Shown here: positions 58,863 through 64,000 of the stretch, one piece after another
Layout of the letters: each line of letters begins with the position of its first letter
Numbering within the stretch: position 1 is the stretch's first letter
Assembly: GCF_904831005.1 (NCBI RefSeq)
Contig: NZ_LR882982.1
Span: 1,798,001-1,862,000 of the forward strand
Reading direction: 5' to 3'
From: Microbacterium hydrocarbonoxydans
Lineage (GTDB): Bacteria; Actinomycetota; Actinomycetes; Actinomycetales; Microbacteriaceae
Length of the DNA: 64,000 nt
The notes under the pieces: generated by a model
Databases searched by the model: none
What the model saw: the letters and a program-made list of their open reading frames with translations, nothing else
Told to the model about the DNA's origin: nothing
Program-made: the position numbers and the translations under genes

Positions 58863-59615
58863 TCAGTGGGCGCCGCGCCGCGCGGCCTGCTGCACGGCGC
58901 GCTCTGCGCCGTCGCGCCATGGTCGGCCGTGCCCCGGAAGGACGAGGCGCGCCGATGTCTGCGCAAGAGCATCGAGAGACGAGAGCGCTCTCTCCGCATC
59001 CGCCGTCGCGGCCGTCGCGACGATCTGAGGACCCGACTCCCCCGTGTAGGGATCGAGAGTCACCAGCGCGTCGCCCGAGAGCAGCACCCCCTGCTCCTCG
59101 AAGAAGAAGGCGCAGTGGCCCTCGGTGTGGCCGGGTGTCCAGACGGCCACGGGCGAGCCCGGCACGTCGACCGGCCGGCCGTGGTGGACGCGCCCGAGAG
59201 CGTCCACACCACGCACGCCGAGCGCGCCATGAACGGCCATCCGCGCGATCACGGGGATGCCCCGAGGGTGGGCGAGCAGATAGGGCAGGCGAGGACTCGC
59301 CGGTCGGTAGCTGTACGGATGCCGGGCCAGATGCGCGTCCGCGGCATGCACGAACACCTTCGCTCCGTGTGCGCGGATGCCCGAGGCGACGCCCACGTGA
59401 TCGAAGTGACCGTGTGTCAGGACGATCGCATCGATGTCGCCTTCGGACGCTCCCAGATGCGAGAGAAGCGCTCGCAGCGGACGCCGCGTTCCAGGAATCC
59501 CCGCATCGACCAGGGTGAGCCCGTCGGGCGTCGCGATCAGATAGCAGTTCACGTCTGCGACCGCCAGGCAGAAGAAACCCGGTGCGACCTCGCTGAAGGA
59601 TCGAGAGTGGTTCAT
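58863..59615 (-). CDS. MBL fold metallo-hydrolase
   Basis: 250 residues. Metal ligands: THGHFDHVG (H-x-H-x-D-H), a later His in TPGHTEGHCAFF, Asp in LSGDALVTLD and His in VLPGHGRPW. Glyoxalase II/lactonase-like. The substrate is unknown. The start appears leaderless (next entry). Confidence 0.9.
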   Translation of the reverse strand: MNHSRSFSEVAPGFFCLAVADVNCYLIATPDGLTLVDAGIPGTRRPLRALLSHLGASEGDIDAIVLTHGHFDHVGVASGIRAHGAKVFVHAADAHLARHPYSYRPASPRLPYLLAHPRGIPVIARMAVHGALGVRGVDALGRVHHGRPVDVPGSPVAVWTPGHTEGHCAFFFEEQGVLLSGDALVTLDPYTGESGPQIVATAATADAERALSSLDALAQTSARLVLPGHGRPWRDGAERAVQQAARRGAH

Positions 59616-59621
59616 GCCGCC

Positions 59622-59627
59622 ACGGTA
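59622..59627 (-). promoter_or_regulatory. Leaderless-type -10 box of the MBL hydrolase gene
   Basis: Minus strand TACCGT, 6 bases, then the ATG at 59615. Confidence 0.45.
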
Positions 59628-59685
59628 CGAATCCCTCCGAACATCCGAGACGGTCTTGACATCTGCCGATGCGAAGCCCCGGAGT

Positions 59686-60423
59686 TCACGCCCGGAGCCG
59701 GTCGCCCCATTCCCGAATCGCGGTCGCCACCTCCTCGGGCGCAGATCTCTGCACGACGTGGTGCCTGCCGGGGATCGTGATGAGCCCGACCTCGCGGCCT
59801 CTCGCCGCGAGGCGAGCGCACCACGCCGCGCCGGCGACGGGATCCTTCGCGCCGCGCATGACGAGCAGAGGCACCCTGAGGCTCCGCACCGCGTCTTCGA
59901 TCCGGTAGCTCAGCATGTGCGCGGCCTGCCGGAGGTACCAGCGGGGGCCGCACCGCAGATAGTCGGTGAAGACGATGAAGTTCGTCGCCGGGGTCTCGCC
60001 GAGAGTGTCGCGAGCGAGCGCGAGGGCCTGCGCAGAGAGCGTTCGACGGGCGTCGTCGACGACCGGTCCGATCGCGATCACTCCGGCGACCCGCGCGGGA
60101 TGGCGAGTCGCCGTCTCGACGGCCCACTGGGCGCCCATGGAGTGACCGACGAGCACCACCCTGTCGTCGGTGATCGCGGACAGGACCTCGGCGAGGCACT
60201 CGGCCATCTCCTCGATCGTCACGGTCCGAGGGGGCTTGGCAAGGCCTCCGAACCCGGGCAGGTCGAGCGAGACGACACGCGCAGAAGGAGCGAGCGCACG
60301 GTGCAGTCGCGCGAGATAGCGGTGTGACATCCCGATGCCGTGGATCAGCACGATCGTGTCGGCGGCGTCACGGGCGCCGCTCTCGATCGCGCGGAACTGC
60401 ATGCCGCGCACGGTCAGCATCAT
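59686..60423 (-). CDS. Alpha/beta hydrolase
   Basis: 245 residues from ATG 60423 (GGGGAGG about 9 bases upstream; ATG 60432 abuts that box too closely). Oxyanion-hole HGIG in IVLIHGIGMSHRYLARLH, nucleophile elbow GHSMG, acid in MRGAKDPVAG and the final catalytic His in PGRHHVVQ. No lid or substrate clue. It ends 70 bases before the MBL hydrolase gene on the same strand; that gap holds the MBL promoter only. Confidence 0.88.
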   Translation of the reverse strand: MMLTVRGMQFRAIESGARDAADTIVLIHGIGMSHRYLARLHRALAPSARVVSLDLPGFGGLAKPPRTVTIEEMAECLAEVLSAITDDRVVLVGHSMGAQWAVETATRHPARVAGVIAIGPVVDDARRTLSAQALALARDTLGETPATNFIVFTDYLRCGPRWYLRQAAHMLSYRIEDAVRSLRVPLLVMRGAKDPVAGAAWCARLAARGREVGLITIPGRHHVVQRSAPEEVATAIREWGDRLRA

Positions 60424-60484
60424 GCCGACCATCCTCCCCTGCGTCGGTCACCGCCGACAGCTGCGACACCGCGTCCGCCCGCCC

Positions 60485-60490
60485 TACAAT
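60485..60490 (+). promoter_or_regulatory. -10 box for the sulfite-oxidase-like operon
   Basis: TACAAT, a near-consensus -10, with TGCGAC 17 bases upstream as a weak -35. The leader of about 90 bases contains an 8-pair hairpin (CCGCCCGA/TCGGGTGG, about 60537-60556). Confidence 0.5.
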
Positions 60491-60587
60491 CGGTGCGAGA
60501 CGGTGCGTGCCCGATTTCGACACGTGCAGGACGCATCCGCCCGATCGATCGGGTGGAATGGGCTCGACCCCAGGAAAGAAGGCGATC

Positions 60588-61178
60588 ATGGCTGTGATCT
60601 CCCGCGGCTTCGGTGCACGGCGACGCGAATCGAATGACCGACTCCCCCCGGGCCAGTACCTCACCGAGGACTTCCCGGTGCTCTCTGCCGGACCCACCCC
60701 TCACGTCTCGACCGACACCTGGGAGTTCGCAGTCGTGGGCCTCGACGGCATCCGCCGCACCTGGTCGTGGGACGACCTGCAGGAGCTGCCGATCGACACG
60801 ATCACCACCGACATCCACTGCGTGACCCGGTGGTCAAAGCTCGGCACGCAGTGGCGCGGAGTCTCGCTCGATCATCTGCTGCAGGATGCCGGAGACGGCG
60901 ACTTCACCCGAGTCTTCTCCTACGGCGGGTACACAACCAACGTTCCCCGTGCCGACCTCACCGGCGGCAAGGCCTGGATCGCCTTCGAGTTCGAGGGCGA
61001 GCCGCTCGCAGCGGAGCACGGCGGACCCGCGCGACTCCTCGTCCCCCACCTCTACTTCTGGAAGTCCGCGAAGTGGGTTCACGGTCTGGATCTGCTGCAG
61101 GACAACGAGCCCGGATTCTGGGAGCAGAACGGCTACAACATGTACGGCGACCCCTGGAAAGAAGAGCGTTACTGGTGA
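60588..61178 (+). CDS. Sulfite oxidase-like molybdopterin oxidoreductase
   Basis: 196 residues, ATG at 60588 after AAGAAGG. The molybdopterin domain of the SUOX/MsrP type: the Mo-ligand Cys in ITTDIHCVTRWSKLGTQWRG, VFSYGGYTTNVP, and HLYFWKSAKWVHGLDLLQDN near the end. There is no twin-arginine signal and no dimerisation domain, so it is a small cytosolic member. It is coupled by GTGA overlap to an FAD reductase, which probably supplies or removes electrons. Confidence 0.9.
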   Translation: MAVISRGFGARRRESNDRLPPGQYLTEDFPVLSAGPTPHVSTDTWEFAVVGLDGIRRTWSWDDLQELPIDTITTDIHCVTRWSKLGTQWRGVSLDHLLQDAGDGDFTRVFSYGGYTTNVPRADLTGGKAWIAFEFEGEPLAAEHGGPARLLVPHLYFWKSAKWVHGLDLLQDNEPGFWEQNGYNMYGDPWKEERYW

Positions 61179-61897
61179 CCTCGTCACCGTGGCACCGTGC
61201 CAGAGTCGACAGCGTCCGCCCGGCCACGGCTCACGGCCGCGTCCTGTCGTTGCGCGTCGACGGGTGGCCGGGGAACCTGGCCGGTCAGCATGTCGACGTG
61301 CGTCTGACTGCGGAAGACGGGTACCAGGCGGTGCGGTCGTATTCGCTCGCGTCTTCCGGTGACGGCGACGTGCTCGAGCTCGCGGTCGACGAGGTTCCCG
61401 ACGGCGAGGTCTCTCCCTACCTGGTGGAGGACGTTCGCCCGGGCGACGAGCTGGAGGTGCGCGGTCCGATCGGCGCGTACTTCGTGTGGACGCCCGAGCA
61501 GACCGAGCCCGTGCAGCTCATCGCGGGCGGATCGGGGATCGTCCCGCTCCTCGCGATGGCTCGGGAACACGCGCGCGTGGCCGGATCGGCACCCATGCGG
61601 ATGCTGTACGCGGTGCGCTCGGCGGATGACGCGTTCTACGCCGATGAGCTCCGCGGCATCGTCGATGATGCGTTCGCCCTCGACTGGGCGTACAGCCGCT
61701 CGGCCCCCGAAGGCTCCGCGCGACCGGCCGGAAGGGTGGATGCGGCGACGATCGAGGCATCTGTCATCCCCGCCTCTGAGCACCCTTCCGTCTACGTCTG
61801 CGGCCCCACCGGTTTCGTCGAAGCGGTCGCAGATCTGCTCGTCGCGGCCGGGCATACGCCGGGCCGCATCCGCACCGAGCGCTTCGGAGGTGCCTGA
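61175..61897 (+). CDS. Ferredoxin reductase-like FAD/NAD(P)-binding oxidoreductase
   Basis: 240 residues, GTG at 61175 overlapping the previous stop by 4 bases. FNR fold: FAD motif RSYSLASSGDGDVLELAV, NAD(P) motif LIAGGSGIVPLLAMAREH, and the C-terminal YVCGPTGFVEAVADLLV. No 2Fe-2S domain follows. Likely redox partner of the molybdoenzyme. Confidence 0.9.
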   Translation: MTSSPWHRARVDSVRPATAHGRVLSLRVDGWPGNLAGQHVDVRLTAEDGYQAVRSYSLASSGDGDVLELAVDEVPDGEVSPYLVEDVRPGDELEVRGPIGAYFVWTPEQTEPVQLIAGGSGIVPLLAMAREHARVAGSAPMRMLYAVRSADDAFYADELRGIVDDAFALDWAYSRSAPEGSARPAGRVDAATIEASVIPASEHPSVYVCGPTGFVEAVADLLVAAGHTPGRIRTERFGGA

Positions 61898-62181
61898 TGC
61901 ACGCCCACCCCGGTCACCACACGAGACTCGACGGCAACGCCGCCGGCGGGATGCTGCTCGAACTGTTCGGCAGAGACATGACCACCGCTCGAGGCACCTG
62001 TGCGCACTGCGAGCGAGAGGCCGAACTCGGCGACGCCGTCGCAGAGCTCGATCCGGCGGGAGTGATCCTGCTCTGCCGCGGATGCGGTCGCACGCTGCTG
62101 ACGTGTCTTCACCTCGATGGGCGATACACCCTCGATATCGGCGCGCTGGCGCGCTTGCACTGGCCGACTGTCAGCGACTGA
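61897..62181 (+). CDS. DUF6510 family zinc-ribbon protein
   Basis: 94 residues, start sharing one base with the previous stop. Two Cys pairs (CAHCERE and CRGCGRT) with the family start LDGNAAGGMLLELFGRDMTT. Found as third gene of this operon type in many actinobacteria; its function is unknown. It may bind zinc or help assemble the partners. Confidence 0.85.
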   Translation: MHAHPGHHTRLDGNAAGGMLLELFGRDMTTARGTCAHCEREAELGDAVAELDPAGVILLCRGCGRTLLTCLHLDGRYTLDIGALARLHWPTVSD

Positions 62182-62204
62182 CTCCGGCCTGCATGACGCC
62201 TCCG

Positions 62205-62546
62205 CTAGGTCAGCTCGGAATCGTACTCACCGAGCGCGCGCGGAATGTCCGACATCTCGAACGCGGCGGTCGCGGTCGGCGTCAGCGCGTGCGCGCGTGC
62301 CATGATCGCATCGGCAGCGTCCACGTCGTCGATCTGAGGTGAGAGATCCGCGTGGATCACCGCGATGGGCAGCGTGGCGCTGAGCGCCAGACGAAGAGAC
62401 GAGGCTCCTCCCGAAGGCCCGACGACCGGGATATCGATGACATCCGATCGTCGCTCCTCCGCCAGCAGCATCCAGTACTCGAGTACCGCGTCAGCGGTCG
62501 CGTCTCCGGTCAGGTAGGTGCCGACCGGAGTGATGAGGGACTTCAT
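62205..62546 (-). CDS. Hypothetical protein, 113 aa
   Basis: ATG at 62546 after GGGAG. No membrane segment; MKSLITPVGTYLTGDATADA and EYWMLLAEERRSDVIDIPVV begin a mixed alpha/beta protein, followed by SLRLALSATLPIAVIHAD. No family assigned. Upstream is a 102-base gap with nothing clear. Confidence 0.6.
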   Translation of the reverse strand: MKSLITPVGTYLTGDATADAVLEYWMLLAEERRSDVIDIPVVGPSGGASSLRLALSATLPIAVIHADLSPQIDDVDAADAIMARAHALTPTATAAFEMSDIPRALGEYDSELT

Positions 62547-62648
62547 GATCACTCCCGGAACTGTGGACGGTTGCATATCGCTACCGGGTCCGGGGCAGCC
62601 ATCTCACGCTAGGCCTGTTCTCTCGAGAGGTCGACCCCCCTTGCATTT

Positions 62649-63377
62649 TCAGGACTCCGGTGATCCGAGCGTGATCTCGCGCTGGACGATCCGCTCAGCC
62701 ACCTCGCTCAGGCGAAGGCCGCGACTGCGGGCGAAGGTGCGCATGAGGGTGAAGGCGTCGGGGATCGACACACCAGCCGTGAACGAGACGACGCCCTTCG
62801 CCTGCTCGATCATGACGCGGCTGTTCAGCGCGGTCTGCAGCTGAGACGACAGCGACTCCTGCTCGCGAAGGCTTCGCTCGTGCAGGATCCCGATGGTGGC
62901 GACGTCAGCGAATGCTCGAGCCGCGGAGAGGTCTTCTGCGGGTGGGGATCCGGCTTCCGAACGCAGCAGATTCAGGGTGCCGATGGTCGTGTTCCGCAGC
63001 GTCATCGGTATCGCCTCGATGGCCGCGAATCCGTTCTCGAGCGCGGCCTGGCGAAAGAGCGGCCAGTTGCGGGAGTCCGACGCGATGTCCGGCACCGACA
63101 CCGCGGAACCCGTGAGGAAGCACTCGATGCAGGGCCCCGCCTCAGCGCCGAGCTGCATCACCTCGACGAGCTCGGTCGCCTCGCTCGTCGACGCGATGAG
63201 TTCGAGATCGCCGGCAGGGTCGGCGAGGAGGATGCCGGCGTCACTCGCGTCGAGAAGCTCCTGACACGCGTCGACGAGGGTCTGCAGCAGGTCGACGACG
63301 TCATAGTCGTCGACCATCGTGTCTGCCAGTGTCGCGAAGAGCTGCAGCAGCCGCGCCTCGCGTGTCGCCGCGGTCAT
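62649..63377 (-). CDS. GAF and ANTAR domain regulator
   Basis: 242 residues. GAF domain: LLDASDAGILLADPAGDLEL, GPCIECFLTGSAVSV and NTTIGTLNLLR. C-terminal ANTAR RNA-binding domain: LNSRVMIEQAKGVVSFTAGV and AFTLMRTFARSRGLRLSEVA. ANTAR proteins act as antiterminators at paired-hairpin RNAs. It overlaps the upstream paralogue by 4 bases. Confidence 0.92.
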   Translation of the reverse strand: MTAATREARLLQLFATLADTMVDDYDVVDLLQTLVDACQELLDASDAGILLADPAGDLELIASTSEATELVEVMQLGAEAGPCIECFLTGSAVSVPDIASDSRNWPLFRQAALENGFAAIEAIPMTLRNTTIGTLNLLRSEAGSPPAEDLSAARAFADVATIGILHERSLREQESLSSQLQTALNSRVMIEQAKGVVSFTAGVSIPDAFTLMRTFARSRGLRLSEVAERIVQREITLGSPES

Positions 63378-64000
63378 GATCCCGCCTCGATCCCGCCCGA
63401 CGTGCGAGAGAAACGGAGAGTGCCGTCGACCACCGCCTGAGCGACCTCCATCACGCGCTGCCCGGTCGAGAATGCCCGCGCCTGGAGCATGAGCAGCGCG
63501 TCATCCGGACCGATGTCGAGCTGAGCGAGAACGATCCCCGTGGCCTGATGAACCGTGCGTCGGGAGTAGGTCCCCGTCTGCGCGTCGTGGTCTGCGAAGC
63601 CCGCCAGCGCATCGCGAAGAACATGCCGGCTCACGACCTCGGCCATGGCTCTCGCCTGTGTGCATTCTCGCGGGCTGAGAGTGACGGGCTCAGCCGAGTA
63701 GAGGTCGACCGCGCCCATCTTGATCTCACCGACCGTCAGTGGGAAGGCGAACATCGACGCGACCTCGACGTCGTCCTCCACGGCCGCGACGAACGCCGGC
63801 CATCGAGCGACTCCGCGACGCCGGAAGTCCGGCTCGAGCACAGCGGCGGAGGTGCGCATGGCCTCCCAGCAGGGTCCTTCGCCGAGGTCGAACTGCAGTT
63901 CGTCGAGACGTGCAGCCACGTCATCCGTGGCGGAGATCGTCTCGCTGCCGAGAACATCCCCCACCGTCGAGACCGCGGCACCCGTGACCGGGAACCGCTC
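63374..64000 (-). CDS. GAF and ANTAR domain regulator, 5' end beyond the window
   Basis: 208 residues visible; the reading frame continues beyond the right edge (VTGAAVSTVGDVLGSETISA is an internal GAF stretch). GAF: FDLGEGPCWEAMRTSAAVLE and FAFPLTVGEIKMGAVDLYSA. ANTAR: HQATGIVLAQLDIGPDDALL. A tandem paralogue of the following gene, likely cotranscribed and possibly forming heterodimers. Confidence 0.9.
   Translation of the reverse strand, partial: ERFPVTGAAVSTVGDVLGSETISATDDVAARLDELQFDLGEGPCWEAMRTSAAVLEPDFRRRGVARWPAFVAAVEDDVEVASMFAFPLTVGEIKMGAVDLYSAEPVTLSPRECTQARAMAEVVSRHVLRDALAGFADHDAQTGTYSRRTVHQATGIVLAQLDIGPDDALLMLQARAFSTGQRVMEVAQAVVDGTLRFSRTSGGIEAGS

Noticed and set aside
60498-60587. 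A molybdenum cofactor riboswitch before the molybdoenzyme gene.
   Set aside because: Only one short hairpin is visible; the multi-stem Moco RNA structure could not be drawn.
62205-62546. Naming the 113-aa protein as DUF7882.
   Set aside because: The typical start of that family is not seen; the resemblance is too weak.
1-64000. CRISPR array, transposase, integrase or prophage genes.
   Set aside because: No regularly spaced repeats and no recombinase motifs were seen on either strand.

Overview
This is a high-GC chromosomal stretch from an actinobacterium, most likely a member of the Microbacteriaceae and plausibly Microbacterium. Evidence: the conserved actinobacterial order sucB, DUF4191, RDD protein, glnA1, glnE, glnA2; a strict polyphosphate glucokinase; a C4 zinc-ribbon protein upstream of rnpB; and a monoderm-type flagellar locus with no L- or P-ring genes. 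No phage, transposon, CRISPR array or tRNA was seen.

Layout. 1-7.1 kb: end of lpdA, sucB, a large single-span membrane protein, DUF4191, and a divergent RimK-like ATP-grasp / RimB-like protease pair. 7.1-17.2 kb: nitrogen assimilation. glnA1 sits behind a well-formed GlnR operator; glnA2 and glnE form an operon led by a 71-aa SPOR-like protein; small membrane and enzyme genes lie between. 17.2-25.7 kb: ppgK, a candidate small RNA, RNase P RNA, a PolA-like polymerase, a zinc-ribbon protein, and housekeeping enzymes, several apparently transcribed without leaders. 25.8-55.9 kb: an almost entirely minus-strand flagellar island with 33 recognisable structural, export, motor and regulatory genes, bounded by two different FliA/WhiG-type sigma factor genes. 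56.1-64 kb: manganese catalase, zinc alcohol dehydrogenase, MBL and alpha/beta hydrolases, a sulfite-oxidase-like/FAD-reductase/DUF6510 operon, and two GAF-ANTAR RNA-binding regulators, the last cut by the window edge.

How the flagellar island appears to be run. Six minus-strand sites share GTTAC, 14-15 bases, then a CGCGATAGT-type box (one variant), and stand before fliC, flgB, fliH, flbD, fliP and flgN. This looks like the promoter of a dedicated flagellar sigma factor. A seventh copy, on the plus strand, drives an otherwise unassigned AAA+ ATPase (25832-26920), which implies that it belongs to the flagellar regulon. Four of the transcripts (fliC, flgB, fliH, fliP) begin almost at once with a small hairpin whose loop reads ACGGAU or ACGGAUC/A, the classic form of a CsrA-binding site; fliC has a second ACGGAGG at its ribosome binding site. 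csrA and its antagonist gene fliW lie in the same island, so a CsrA-FliW switch acting on many flagellar mRNAs, not only flagellin, is the most interesting inference here. The second strong candidate is a two-hairpin small RNA at about 18108-18205 with UCCCCAG in both loops, behind tandem palindromic operators.

All family names come from recognising motifs by eye. No database search was run.
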